A stretch of DNA of 64,000 nt from Gluconacetobacter dulcium. GTDB lineage: Bacteria; Pseudomonadota; Alphaproteobacteria; Acetobacterales; Acetobacteraceae. The DNA lies in assembly GCF_014174165.1 (NCBI RefSeq), contig NZ_JABEQN010000024.1, forward strand, positions 1-64,000, read 5' to 3'. This document shows positions 44,643 to 53,992 of the stretch, piece by piece. The position numbers were made by a program, and so were the translations under genes. A model generated the notes under the pieces. It was not told where the DNA came from, made no database searches, and saw nothing but the letters and a program-made list of their open reading frames with translations. Every line of letters starts with the position of its first letter. The stretch's first letter is position 1.

Positions 44643-46199
44643 ATGTCGCTGCGTGACCTCAGGTCTTTCGTTCTGCCTCTTCTGTTGTTCGGCGCGGTCC
44701 TGCCCGCGCGGGCTGAGGGCCTGGCTGTGGCCGGGAAGCTGACCTACGGGACGGCCGCGACGTTTGCGCCGTTCGAGTTCGTGCAGAATGGAACGCTGAC
44801 GGGGTTCGACATCGACCTTGCCCAGGCCGTGGCCGGAAAGATGGGGGTGCAGGCCGACGCCGTAAACATGGAATTCGGTGGCCTTATCCCGGCATTGCAG
44901 GGCGGCCGGATCGATCTGATCAATTCCGCCATGTATCTGAGCCCCGAGCGGGAGCAGGCGGTGGAATTCGTTCCGTACATGACCATCGACAACATGGTGC
45001 TGGTCCGGGCGGAGGGGGCGTCGGCGATTACCGGTTATGATCTGAGCCTTTGCGGAAAACGTATTGCGGTCACGCTTGGCGGGATCGAGGAACGCGACGC
45101 GCATGTCGCGGATCGCACATGCCGCGACGCGGGGCGGCCGCCCCTGACGGTGCTGGCCTATCCCACCGCGCAGGATACGGCCCTGAATCTGTTGCAGGGG
45201 CGTGCCGACGGTGCGTTTACGTCGCGCTTCGGAGCCGCGGTGCTGGAGGCGCAGGTACCGGGTGGATATCGTGTCGTCGGTACACCGTTCGGAGAGAACG
45301 CCCGGATCGGGTTCGCCATTCGCAAGGGGGATGGCGAACTTCATGCCCGCCTGCAGCAGGCATTGGACAGGCTGCATGGCGACGGTACGTTCGACCGCCT
45401 GCTGCGCAAGTGGCATCTGGAGGCGGACCGGTTGCCCGGCGGGACGGGGGAGGCTGCCAGGGTGGTCCACCCGGTGTGGGACGGGCTTGCCTATATCGGT
45501 GACTTTGTCGTCTCCGCGCCCTTCCTGCGCGGTGCGGGCATGACGATGCTCCTGACCGTCGCCTCGCTGGTGCTGGGCAGTTTCGTCGGGGTGCTGGCGG
45601 CACTGGGGCAACTCGGGCGGGCCGGTCGTTTCCTGCGTGGGCCGATCTTTCTGTATTTGTGGCTGTTCCGGGGCACGCCGGTGCTGTTGCAGATCGTCTT
45701 CGTGTACAATGTGTTGCCTCTGCTGGGCGTGCGCCTGCCGGCGTTGACCAGCGCCATCGTCGCGCTGTCGCTCAACGAAGGTGCCTATATGGCTGAAATC
45801 GTGCGCTCGGGCCTGGATGCCGTGCGACCGGGTCAGCGGCAGGCCGCACTGGCGCTTGGCATGTCGCCGGTATCGGTGTTTCGGCATGTCGTGGCGCCGC
45901 AGGCATTTCGGGTCGTGTTGCCCATGCTGGGCAACCAGGTCATCGGGATGCTGAAGACCAGTTCTCTCGTCTCGGTCATTGCCGTGCAGGAACTTCTGCT
46001 GGTCGCGGACCAGGCTGCCAGCGCCAACTTCCGTTATCTGGAAGCATTGAGCGCCGCCGCGCTGTATTATCTGGCGTTCACGACCCTGTTCATGCTGCTT
46101 CAATACAGGTTGGAGCGATATGTCTCGCCCCGCCGCAGGAGCGATAATGGACGGGGGTGGCTGCGTCATCTCCTGCCGGCCGGGGGGGATGTGCGATGA
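44643..46199 (+). CDS. Polar amino acid ABC transporter, fused binding protein and permease
   Basis: 518 residues. Signal peptide ending PARAEG, then a type 3 periplasmic binding domain (about 30-250: YGTAATFAPFEFVQNGTLTG, FDIDLAQAVAG, LIPALQGGRIDLINSAM), then a His/Met-type permease (about 290-490) with five or more helices and the coupling loop QRQAALALGMSPVSVFRHVV. Binding protein and permease in one chain are known in GlnH-GlnP type importers. Substrates are amino acids, opines or related amines. The stop overlaps the ATPase start (ATGA). Confidence 0.9.
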   Translation: MSLRDLRSFVLPLLLFGAVLPARAEGLAVAGKLTYGTAATFAPFEFVQNGTLTGFDIDLAQAVAGKMGVQADAVNMEFGGLIPALQGGRIDLINSAMYLSPEREQAVEFVPYMTIDNMVLVRAEGASAITGYDLSLCGKRIAVTLGGIEERDAHVADRTCRDAGRPPLTVLAYPTAQDTALNLLQGRADGAFTSRFGAAVLEAQVPGGYRVVGTPFGENARIGFAIRKGDGELHARLQQALDRLHGDGTFDRLLRKWHLEADRLPGGTGEAARVVHPVWDGLAYIGDFVVSAPFLRGAGMTMLLTVASLVLGSFVGVLAALGQLGRAGRFLRGPIFLYLWLFRGTPVLLQIVFVYNVLPLLGVRLPALTSAIVALSLNEGAYMAEIVRSGLDAVRPGQRQAALALGMSPVSVFRHVVAPQAFRVVLPMLGNQVIGMLKTSSLVSVIAVQELLLVADQAASANFRYLEALSAAALYYLAFTTLFMLLQYRLERYVSPRRRSDNGRGWLRHLLPAGGDVR

Positions 46200-46972
46200 G
46201 CGGATCGGCATCCGTACTGTCGCTGCGCAGCCTCTGCCTGACGATCGGAACCCATCGGATTCTGCACGATTGCACGCTGGATCTGGCAGAAGGGCAAACC
46301 GTGGTCATTCTCGGGCCATCGGGATCGGGCAAGTCCACGCTGATGCGATGCCTGAACCTGCTGCTCCGTGCCGATAGCGGGCAGATCCTCTTTCGGGGAC
46401 GGGACCTGATGGCGCGGCATGTGTCGGCCACCGAGGTCCGGCGGATGATCGGCATGGTCTTTCAGGATTATTGCCTGTTCGAACATCTCGATGTACGGGC
46501 CAATCTTCTGCTGGCGCCCCGGACAGCCGGGGCTGGGTTTCTGGCGGATGCCGATGCGCGGGCGATGAATCTGCTGGCGGCTGTCGGACTGGCGGACAAG
46601 GCGGATCGCTATCCGCATGAACTGTCGGGTGGCCAGCAGCAGCGTGTCGCGATTGCGCGCGCGTTGGTCATGCGGCCCGAACTGATGCTGTTCGACGAAC
46701 CGACATCGGCTCTCGATCCGGAATCGATCGAGGCGCTTCAGGCGCTTTTCCGATCCGATGCCCTGGCTGGGATGACCAAGATCATCGTGACGCACGACAT
46801 TGCCTTCGCCAGCAAGGTCGCGGATCGCATCGTCTTCATGGAAGGCGGGGAAATCGTGGCCGAGGCTGCCGCCGGCCAGGCTTTCTCCGCGGATGCCAAT
46901 CCGCGCCTTCGCCGGTTCCTGACGCATGCGATGCCCCATGCGGGTGCGTTTTCTTCTTCAACCGATCTGTAG
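46196..46972 (+). CDS. Amino acid ABC transporter ATP-binding protein
   Basis: 258 residues from ATG 46196 overlapping the stop of the permease. Walker [17 protein letters not shown]-loop [12 protein letters not shown], signature [15 protein letters not shown], Walker [15 protein letters not shown]-loop IVTHDIAFA. GlnQ/HisP-like. Completes the importer of the island. Confidence 0.92.
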   Translation: MSGSASVLSLRSLCLTIGTHRILHDCTLDLAEGQTVVILGPSGSGKSTLMRCLNLLLRADSGQILFRGRDLMARHVSATEVRRMIGMVFQDYCLFEHLDVRANLLLAPRTAGAGFLADADARAMNLLAAVGLADKADRYPHELSGGQQQRVAIARALVMRPELMLFDEPTSALDPESIEALQALFRSDALAGMTKIIVTHDIAFASKVADRIVFMEGGEIVAEAAAGQAFSADANPRLRRFLTHAMPHAGAFSSSTDL

Positions 46973-46985
46973 ATGGTTTTTTACG

Positions 46986-48155
46986 ATGAGCTGTAGTCCG
47001 GATATCAACAGGCTGGTTTCCGATCTGGCGGAAATGATCGCTATGCCGAGCGAGAATCCGCCTGGACATGAGACGGAAGTGGCGCGTTTCGTCGCACGGG
47101 AACTGGAGCCGCTGGGCTTCGAAATCGCCATTGCCGAATATGCGCCGGATCGGCCCAATATTTCCGCCACCTTGCGCAATGGCCCTGGCCCCGTCTTCGC
47201 CCTCAACACGCATATGGACACCGTGCCCGTCGGATCGGGGTGGACGCATGAGGCGCTGCGCATGACGCGCGAGGGCGAGCGGCTGTATGGGCGTGGCGCC
47301 TGCGACTGCAAGGGCTCGCTGGCCTCCATGCTGGAGGCCGCGCGTATTCTCGCGACCTCGCGCGCGGCGTGGTCTGGCACGCTGATTGCCGTCTTCGTGG
47401 CGGACGAGGAGGTTTCCAGCCAGGGAGCGCGCTTTTACACCCGCGACTGTCCGGCGATCGATTTTGCGATTATCGGCGAGCCGACCTCCAATGCCGTCTT
47501 TACGGCGCACAAGGGAAGCCTGCGCCCGATCGTGCTGGTCGAGGGCGTGACCGCCCATTCGGGCACACCGGAACTGGGCCGGAACGCGATTTATGACGCG
47601 GGGCGGCTGATGGCACGGATCGAGGCGCATCATGGCGGGGTGATCCGCCATATCACGCATCCGTTGGTCGGCAATGCCAGCCTGTGTGTGACGCGCATCG
47701 GCGGCGGCAAGGCCGACAATGTGGTGCCGGACGCCTGCGAATTGCTGCTGGACCGCCGCCTGGTGCCGGGCGAGGATGAAGAGGCCGCCAAGGCCGATAT
47801 CCTGGCCCTGCTGGAGCGTGCCCGGCAGGTAGAGGGTATCGTGGCGAAGGTGACCGGTTACAAGCCGACCACGGGGGGCGCGACGCAGACCGCGCCCGAC
47901 GCGCCCCTGAGCGTGGCCGCTCTGGCCGCGGCGTCGGCGGCGGATATTGCCCGGCCGGGGCCGTTCGGCTTTCAGGGCGCATGCGATCTCGTGCATTTTC
48001 GCGAGGCCGGTGCATCGGGCGTGGTGATCGGTCCGGGCGACCTGGCCAATGCGCACAAGCCCGACGAGTTCGTGACCATCGGTGAACTGGCCGATGCCAC
48101 GCGCATCTATGTCGATATCGTCTGCCGTCTCATGCCGCCGGTGGTGACGGGATGA
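46986..48155 (+). CDS. M20-family deacylase (ArgE/DapE-like)
   Basis: 389 residues from ATG 46986. Zinc peptidase/deacylase motifs are intact: NTHMDTVPVG near residue 75 (ligand His and catalytic Asp), GRGACDCKGSLASM near 105 (bridging Asp), VADEEVSSQGAR near 143 (general base Glu and ligand Glu), IGEPTS and, near the end, IGPGDLANAHKPDEFV (last His ligand). The dimerisation insert lies between. Relatives remove acetyl or succinyl groups from amino acids such as N-acetylornithine, or cleave small peptides. It follows the ABC ATPase by 13 bases and its stop overlaps the next start (ATGA), so it acts in the same pathway. Confidence 0.92.
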   Translation: MSCSPDINRLVSDLAEMIAMPSENPPGHETEVARFVARELEPLGFEIAIAEYAPDRPNISATLRNGPGPVFALNTHMDTVPVGSGWTHEALRMTREGERLYGRGACDCKGSLASMLEAARILATSRAAWSGTLIAVFVADEEVSSQGARFYTRDCPAIDFAIIGEPTSNAVFTAHKGSLRPIVLVEGVTAHSGTPELGRNAIYDAGRLMARIEAHHGGVIRHITHPLVGNASLCVTRIGGGKADNVVPDACELLLDRRLVPGEDEEAAKADILALLERARQVEGIVAKVTGYKPTTGGATQTAPDAPLSVAALAAASAADIARPGPFGFQGACDLVHFREAGASGVVIGPGDLANAHKPDEFVTIGELADATRIYVDIVCRLMPPVVTG

Positions 48156-49258
48156 GCCTGCGCGCCACCCTGCGACGCGCGCAACTGCACTATGCGGGTG
48201 GAATGGCGGTGCATACCGCGTCCTCCGGCGCGGTGCAGGCGCTGGACGCGCTGTATCTTCTGCTGGACGACGGCGTGCATCGGGGCGTCGGCGAAGTCCG
48301 GCTGAACATAGCCTATCTGACCGGTCTGGCGCCGCAGGCGGTGCTGGATGCGGCACGGCGCTTCGTATCGCCGTGCGACTGGCCCGAGGCGAGCGCGGAT
48401 TTGCGGGCCTTTGTCGCGGCACTGCCTCTTTCGGTGCCGGCGCCCGTGCGGATGCTGGTCGATCTGGCCGTCCATGATCTTCTGGCCCGGCGCGAGGGCG
48501 TTCTGCTGGCCCACATGCTGGGTGGGACCGGGGTGGTTCGTCATCCGACCAACCAGACCCTGTTCTTCAGCGATATGCCGACCTTTCAGCGTCGTTGCAT
48601 TGCGTATGTAGCGCGGGGATTCACGCAACTGAAGATTCGCATCGGAGCGGATCTGGATGCCGATCTGGACCGGTTGCGCTGGTTGCGCGACCATTTCGGT
48701 GCGGACATTACGCTGTCGGCCGACGCGAACGGCCAGTGGGACGAGCGGGCGGCCCTGACCGCGCTGGACAGGCTGGCGGCGTTCCGTCTCGACTATGTCG
48801 AGCAGCCTGTCGCGGCAGGGGACTGGGCCGTGCTGGAGCGTGTCGCGGCGCGCAGCCCCGTGCCGCTGATGCTGGATGAAAGCCTGGCCGACATGGCGGC
48901 CTGCCGCAGGCTGGCGGAGATGACGCGCCCGCCCATGGCGCATCTGAAACTGGTCAAGCTGGGTGGGCTGGCCGCGCTGCTTTCGGCCGCGCGGATGCTC
49001 CAGGCTGCCGGTGTGACGCTGATGATCGGACAGATGAACGAGGGGGCGATTGCCACAGCGGCCGCGCTGCATGCCGCGTGCGTGCTCACCCCGCGCTTCG
49101 CGGAACTGTATGGCGCGGACGGTCTGGCGGACGATCCGGCTTCCGGCCTCGTCTACCGGGATGGTGCGGTGGGTCTGGCCGGGATGGAGCGGTCGGGCTT
49201 TGGCCTTGCGTTCGATGCGACCCTTACTCAACCTCAATTGTTCATGGAGACCTGCTGA
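48152..49258 (+). CDS. Enolase-superfamily enzyme (muconate lactonizing / dipeptide epimerase subgroup)
   Basis: 368 residues. N-terminal capping domain and barrel with the acid/base Lys in LKIRIG (second Lys of KxK replaced by Arg: K-I-R), metal ligands Asp of SADANGQWDE near 190, Glu of VEQPV near 218 and Asp of LDESLAD near 243, and the opposite-face Lys in HLKLVKLGGLAAL near 270. All members abstract a proton next to a carboxylate and then isomerise, epimerise, dehydrate or form a lactone. The substrate is unknown, but peptidase/deacylase neighbours favour an amino-acid derivative, as in dipeptide or N-acyl-amino-acid racemases. Confidence 0.88.
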   Translation: MSLRATLRRAQLHYAGGMAVHTASSGAVQALDALYLLLDDGVHRGVGEVRLNIAYLTGLAPQAVLDAARRFVSPCDWPEASADLRAFVAALPLSVPAPVRMLVDLAVHDLLARREGVLLAHMLGGTGVVRHPTNQTLFFSDMPTFQRRCIAYVARGFTQLKIRIGADLDADLDRLRWLRDHFGADITLSADANGQWDERAALTALDRLAAFRLDYVEQPVAAGDWAVLERVAARSPVPLMLDESLADMAACRRLAEMTRPPMAHLKLVKLGGLAALLSAARMLQAAGVTLMIGQMNEGAIATAAALHAACVLTPRFAELYGADGLADDPASGLVYRDGAVGLAGMERSGFGLAFDATLTQPQLFMETC

Positions 49259-49259
49259 C

Positions 49260-50435
49260 ATGATGGCAGCACAGGACGTCACGTCTGGAATGGAAGCGAC
49301 GTTTACCCGGGACGAATTTACCGGACGGCAGGACCGGGCCCGGCAGGCCATGCAGAAGGCGGGCCTGGATGCCATGCTGGTGACCAGCCCGGAGAACATC
49401 TATTATCTGACGGGGCAGCAGACGCCGGGATATTATACGTTCCAGTGTCTGCTTCTGCCGGTTTCCGGCGAGCCGTCATTCGTCGTCAGGCAACTGGAAT
49501 ATTTCAATCTGGTGGCCAATACGTTCCTGACCGATATCCATCCTTTCGGCGATAGCGACGACCCGATGGCCGTGCTCAACGCGCTGCTCCGGCAGAAAGG
49601 ATTGAAGGGCCGCAGGGTCGGTGTGGAGAAGAGCGGCTGGTTCTTTCCCGTAGCGGTCTATGACCGGATGGTTGCCGCCCTGGGGACGCTGCATGATGCG
49701 GGGGGCATTACCGAATCCCTGCGCGCGATCAAGTCGCCCGCCGAGATCGGGAAGCTGGCGCGTGCCGCGACTTATGTCGATGCGGGGATGAAAGCCGGTC
49801 TGGGCCAGGTACGGGCCGGTGGGACGGAAAACGATCTCGTCGCCGCCATGATGCATGACGCCATTGCCGCCGGTTCGGAATATATGGGGATGGAGCCTCT
49901 GGTTTCCGCAGGGCGGCGCAGCGGCGTGCCGCATGGCACATGGCGCCGCGGGCCGATCGCCTCCGGTGACGGCGTCTTTCTGGAAATGGCCGCCTGTCAT
50001 GACCGTTATCACGCGGCGCTCATGCGCACCGCTTGGGTCGGGACGCCGCCGGAGCAGGCGCGTGAAATGATGAAGGTCTGCCAGGACGCCCTGGCGGCGT
50101 CACTGGAGGCGATCCGTCCGGGCGTGACCTGCGAGACGCCGCATAATGTCTGCCAGCGCATTGTCGATGCGGCGGGATATACGGAGAATTTCCGTAAACG
50201 TCTTGGGTACAGCGTTGGAATCTCGTTTGCCCCGGATTGGGGCGAGGGGGGCATCCTGAGCCTGAATGCCGGGGTTAAAACCGAGCTTGAACCCGGAATG
50301 GCTTTTCATCTGCCCCCCGCATTGCGGATCTATGGCCGTTTCACGGTCGGGGTTAGTGAAACGATCGTCGTGACGGAGACCGGCCATCGCGTGCTGGGAA
50401 CGCTCGATCGCGGCATGGTGCTGCGCCCTGCGTGA
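49260..50435 (+). CDS. M24-family creatinase/ectoine-hydrolase-like protein with lost metal ligands
   Basis: 391 residues from ATG 49260 (or 49263). The creatinase N-domain starts FTGRQDRARQAMQKAGLDAM and NIYYLTGQQTPGYYTF; the pita-bread domain starts EIGKLARAATYVDAGM. In metal-dependent M24 peptidases the ligands are Asp, Asp, His, Glu, Glu; here the first region reads GDGVFLEMAACHDRYHAALM (Glu and Ala in place of the two Asp), and GYSVGISFAPDWGEG replaces the HGxG loop. Only the last Glu (VGVSETIVV) is kept. This matches the metal-free branch with creatinase and ectoine hydrolase DoeA, which cleave C-N bonds rather than peptides. It follows the enolase-type gene by one base. Confidence 0.85.
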   Translation: MMAAQDVTSGMEATFTRDEFTGRQDRARQAMQKAGLDAMLVTSPENIYYLTGQQTPGYYTFQCLLLPVSGEPSFVVRQLEYFNLVANTFLTDIHPFGDSDDPMAVLNALLRQKGLKGRRVGVEKSGWFFPVAVYDRMVAALGTLHDAGGITESLRAIKSPAEIGKLARAATYVDAGMKAGLGQVRAGGTENDLVAAMMHDAIAAGSEYMGMEPLVSAGRRSGVPHGTWRRGPIASGDGVFLEMAACHDRYHAALMRTAWVGTPPEQAREMMKVCQDALAASLEAIRPGVTCETPHNVCQRIVDAAGYTENFRKRLGYSVGISFAPDWGEGGILSLNAGVKTELEPGMAFHLPPALRIYGRFTVGVSETIVVTETGHRVLGTLDRGMVLRPA

Positions 50436-50506
50436 TCCCTCGCGGGTCCGATGCGCAAATCGCCTTTGACCCGCGGTTTTTTTCTTCTTTCAGGATAAAT
50501 ATATCA

Positions 50507-51430
50507 ATGAAAACGCTCGAAGAGAGCCGCGCGCGCCTGCGCGGCCTGTTCAACATCACCATGACGCCGTTTACGGCCGACCATGCGATTGATTTTCCGG
50601 GGCTCGCGCGCAATGTCGAGCGCGTTCTGGACCTGGGATTCGACGGTCTGCTGATCGGCGGGACCTACGGCGAGTTTCCCGCGCTTTCCACGCAGGAGCG
50701 TGCGGATGTCTTCCGGCATGTGATGGATGTCGTGGGGGACAGGGTGCCGGTCATGCTGTGCGCGGCAGGGTCGGACCCGCGGGTGGTGCGGGAGCTGACG
50801 GGCCTTGCCGGTGATCTTGGGGGTATTCCCATGGTGACGCCGCCTTTCGTTTCCGAGGTGACGGACGAGCAGATCGTGGCGTTCTTCCGTGAGATGGCGC
50901 CGCTGTCTCGAACCGGTATCCTGGTCTACAACGCGCCGGGGATCGGTATTACGCTTTCGCCTGCCACGCTGGAGCAGATCGCCGACCTGCCGGGGATGGT
51001 GGCGATCAAGCAGGGAGACCTGTCTCCTGCGGCAATCGATCGCATCGTGGGCCGGCTGAAGGACCGTATCCGTCTGTTCTGTGCTTCGGACCTGGCATTT
51101 CTCGGCCCGATGGCGGCAGGGTTCGACGGGATCAGCTCGACCAATAGTGGCGCGTTTCCGGAACTGCTCCTGCAGAGCTATCGCGCGATCGAGGCCGGGG
51201 ACAGTGCTCTGGCGGGCCGGCTGCATCGGCTTTGGTACGAATTCCGTGCCCTTGCACGGCAATATGGCCAGCCTCAGACGGTGAAGGCGGCGATGACGAT
51301 GCGCGGTTTTGACGGAGGGGCCGTCCGGCCGCCGTTGCAGGACCTGGACGCGCAGGAGAAGACGGCGCTCGCGTCTGTCCTGCGTGACATGGCACGGGAC
51401 CCGGATTGTCGCCTGACCCTGGCGGACTGA
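50507..51430 (+). CDS. DapA-family aldolase/lyase (dihydrodipicolinate synthase-like)
   Basis: 307 residues from ATG 50507, with AGGA at 50492-50495. TIM-barrel class I aldolase with the Schiff-base Lys in MVAIKQGD near residue 170 and the catalytic Tyr in GILVYNAPG near 142; the usual GTTGE loop reads GGTYGEFPALS. Relatives form or split carbon bonds next to pyruvate (N-acetylneuraminate lyase, keto-deoxy-sugar acid aldolases, DHDPS). Here, as last gene of the catabolic operon, cleavage or hydration/dehydration of a keto acid product is more likely than lysine synthesis. Confidence 0.88.
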   Translation: MKTLEESRARLRGLFNITMTPFTADHAIDFPGLARNVERVLDLGFDGLLIGGTYGEFPALSTQERADVFRHVMDVVGDRVPVMLCAAGSDPRVVRELTGLAGDLGGIPMVTPPFVSEVTDEQIVAFFREMAPLSRTGILVYNAPGIGITLSPATLEQIADLPGMVAIKQGDLSPAAIDRIVGRLKDRIRLFCASDLAFLGPMAAGFDGISSTNSGAFPELLLQSYRAIEAGDSALAGRLHRLWYEFRALARQYGQPQTVKAAMTMRGFDGGAVRPPLQDLDAQEKTALASVLRDMARDPDCRLTLAD

Positions 51431-51446
51431 GTACGGTCCGGGTGGG

Positions 51447-51731
51447 GCAGGGTCGAGAGTGTCCTGATTCTGAAGTTTCGCTGATTTTGGGAGTATGGAG
51501 GCAGAATCGCTTGACGGCCTGTAGAGTGTCGTCAGCGGACCTGGTTCATTTGAGGGACTTGGGTTGTTCGTTATGGACGCCGATGAAAGCCCTGATGTCG
51601 GCCTCCCGGGCTTCGCTCGAACGGTGGATGCCGCGCCTGATCTGTACGGGATTCGGATGCGGGCATACCATGGGTGATGCCGTCCGAGCATGGAAGGCGT
51701 CTGCAAATCTGGCGCCCCTCATGTGACACAA
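51447..51731 (-). pseudogene. IS630-family transposase remnant
   Basis: Read on the minus strand the phrase RRGIHRSSEAREADIRAFIG, then VHNEQPKSLK matches the C-terminal region of IS630 transposases, where IRRGVF-HS...A-I-xxHN-NPKPFVWT is usual. A TGA stands at the Trp place, after which the frame continues TRSADDTLQAVKRFC, as in intact copies. The N-terminal catalytic part is missing. It is a decayed fragment next to a tRNA gene. Confidence 0.65.
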
Positions 51732-51779
51732 GGCGGGAACCCATAAATTTTCGCTGTAAAATCAATGCCTTAGAAGGTA

Positions 51780-51870
51780 TGGCGGAGAGAGTGGGATTCG
51801 AACCCACGGTACGCTATTAACGCACACACGCTTTCCAAGCGTGCGCCTTAAGCCGCTCGGCCATCTCTCC
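51780..51870 (-). tRNA. tRNA-Ser (anticodon GGA)
   Basis: Minus-strand gene: acceptor GGAGAGA pairs with TCTCTCC, discriminator G and encoded CCA at 51780-51782. D arm GGCCGAGCGGCTTAAGGC, anticodon loop CTTGGAAAG with GGA, a long variable arm (GTGTGCGTTAATAGCGTAC) as expected for serine, and T arm GGGTTCGAATCCC. Reads UCC and UCU serine codons. Confidence 0.97.
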
Positions 51871-51958
51871 GGCGCACTGGCGGGACTGCCTTGTCGGCCA
51901 GCCCGTCGGTATGGGGCGGGAACATAGCAATAATTCCGGCCGGCGCAAGGGGGTAAAG

Positions 51959-51983
51959 GTGCGCCGCTTCCGCGGCGGCGCAC
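51959..51983 (-). terminator. Probable terminator after lepA
   Basis: Perfect 9-bp stem GTGCGCCGC/GCGGCGCAC, 7-base loop; on the minus strand it is followed by CTTTACC. It lies 74 bases past the lepA stop. Confidence 0.45.
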
Positions 51984-52056
51984 GAGGGGTGGAGTGGGCC
52001 GTGACGGGGGCCGTGATGGGGGCCTTGGTCGGGGCTGTCGTGCGTCAGTCGTTCCG

Positions 52057-53874
52057 TCAGTGGTCCATCTTCAGGGCGGCCAGGAAGGCGCTCTGGGGGA
52101 TTTCGACCTTGCCGAACTGGCGCATGCGCTTCTTGCCTTCCTTCTGCTTTTCCAGAAGCTTGCGTTTGCGCGAGATGTCGCCGCCATAGCATTTGGCCGT
52201 CACGTCCTTGGACATCGCGCCGATCGTCTCGCGCGCGATCACGCGGCTGCCGATCGCGGCCTGGATCGCGATCTTGAAGAGCTGGCGGGGGATCAGCTCC
52301 TTCAGTTTGGCGCAGATCGAGCGGCCACGGCTTTCAGCCGCCGAGCGGTGGGCGACGAAGGACAGGGCGTCCACCGGCTCCAGATTGACCAGGATCGAGA
52401 TCCGTACCAGGTCGCTCTCTTCGTAGCCGTCCATCTGGTAGTCGAAGCTGGCATAGCCGCGCGATACCGATTTCAGCCGGTCGTAGAAATCGAACACCAC
52501 CTCGTTCAGCGGCAGGCGGTAGACCGCCATGGCCCGGTTGCCGACATAGGTGAGATCCTTCTGGATGCCGCGCCGCTCGGTGCACAGGGTCAGCACCGCG
52601 CCCAGATATTCGTCGGGCACCATGATGGTGGCGACGATCCAGGGTTCCTCCATCTTCTCGATCACCGAGCCGTCGGGCATGTCGGCGGGGTTGTGGAGTT
52701 CCTCCATCGCGCCGTTCGTACGGTAAAGGCGATAGACCACGGATGGCGCGGTCGCGATCAGGTCCAGGTTGAATTCGCGGCTCAGGCGCTCCTGGATGAT
52801 CTCCAGGTGCAGCAGGCCCAGGAAGCCGCAGCGGAAGCCGAAGCCCAGCGCCGCCGAGGTCTCGGCCTCGTAATGGAACGAGGCGTCGTTCAGCCGCAGC
52901 TTGGACAGGCTGTCGCGCAGCTTTTCGAAATCGTCGGCATCGACGGGATACAGGCCGCACCACACCACCGGGATCGACGGCTTGAAGCCCGCCAGCGGGG
53001 CTTCGGCCGGGCGGCGGTCGTCGGTCAGCGTGTCGCCGACATTGCAGTCCGCCACCGTCTTGATCGCGGCGTTGACGTAGCCCATCTCGCCCGGACCCAG
53101 ATCGTCGACCTGCGTCATGCGTGGCGCGAAGACGCCGACCTGATCGACGTTGTAGACCGAGCCGTTGGACATCATGCGGATGCGCATGCCGCGCTTCAGC
53201 CGGCCTTCCTTGACGCGCACCAGGATGATCACGCCGAGATACGGGTCGTACCAGCTATCGACCAGCAGGGCCTGCAACGGCTTGGTGTCGTCGCCGACCG
53301 GCGGGGGCAGGCGGGTGACCAGGGCTTCCAGCACGCCTTCGATGTTCAGGCCGGTCTTGGCCGAGATCTGGACCGCGTCGTCGGCCGGGATGCCGATGAC
53401 TTCCTCGATCTGCGCCTTGACGCGCTCGGGCTCGGCGGCGGGCAGGTCCACCTTGTTCAGGATCGGTACGATCTCATGATGGGCGTCGATGGCCTGGTAG
53501 ACGTTGGCCAGCGTCTGGGCTTCCACGCCCTGCGAGGCGTCGACCACCAGCAGCGAGCCCTCGCAGGCCGCCAGCGAGCGGCTGACCTCGTAGGCGAAAT
53601 CGACGTGGCCCGGCGTGTCCATAAGGTTGAGGACGTAGGTCTTGCCGTCCTTGGCCGGGTAGGCGAGGCGCACCGTCTGCGCCTTGATGGTGATGCCGCG
53701 CTCGCGCTCCAGCTCCATATTGTCCAGGACCTGGTTGGTCATTTCGCGCGCCGTCAGCGCGCCGCAGGCCTGAATCAGCCGGTCGGCCAGCGTCGACTTG
53801 CCGTGGTCGATATGGGCGATGATCGAGAAATTGCGGATCAGCGAGAGCGGTGTGTCGGTCATGGGCGCAGACAT
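52057..53874 (-). CDS. lepA: Elongation factor 4 (ribosomal back-translocase LepA)
   Basis: 605 residues. GTPase motifs: G1 [16 protein letters not shown], switch [10 protein letters not shown]3 DTPGHVDF, G4 [13 protein letters not shown]-like domains II, III and V follow, with the LepA-specific C-terminal domain ([20 protein letters not shown], then [18 protein letters not shown] and [20 protein letters not shown]). It acts on stalled ribosomes and in initiation or assembly. ATG 53874 is the furthest start; ATG 53862 is also possible. Confidence 0.97.
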   Translation of the reverse strand: MSAPMTDTPLSLIRNFSIIAHIDHGKSTLADRLIQACGALTAREMTNQVLDNMELERERGITIKAQTVRLAYPAKDGKTYVLNLMDTPGHVDFAYEVSRSLAACEGSLLVVDASQGVEAQTLANVYQAIDAHHEIVPILNKVDLPAAEPERVKAQIEEVIGIPADDAVQISAKTGLNIEGVLEALVTRLPPPVGDDTKPLQALLVDSWYDPYLGVIILVRVKEGRLKRGMRIRMMSNGSVYNVDQVGVFAPRMTQVDDLGPGEMGYVNAAIKTVADCNVGDTLTDDRRPAEAPLAGFKPSIPVVWCGLYPVDADDFEKLRDSLSKLRLNDASFHYEAETSAALGFGFRCGFLGLLHLEIIQERLSREFNLDLIATAPSVVYRLYRTNGAMEELHNPADMPDGSVIEKMEEPWIVATIMVPDEYLGAVLTLCTERRGIQKDLTYVGNRAMAVYRLPLNEVVFDFYDRLKSVSRGYASFDYQMDGYEESDLVRISILVNLEPVDALSFVAHRSAAESRGRSICAKLKELIPRQLFKIAIQAAIGSRVIARETIGAMSKDVTAKCYGGDISRKRKLLEKQKEGKKRMRQFGKVEIPQSAFLAALKMDH

Positions 53875-53992
53875 AGGCCAAAACCCCGCGAAAGTCAGCG
53901 GGGCGCGCGTAAATTCTCCTGTGGCGCCCGCGACCCCGCCCCGCGTTCAGGGTCCTGTCAGCTTGGTGTGTTAGAGCGCGCTTTCGACAGGG

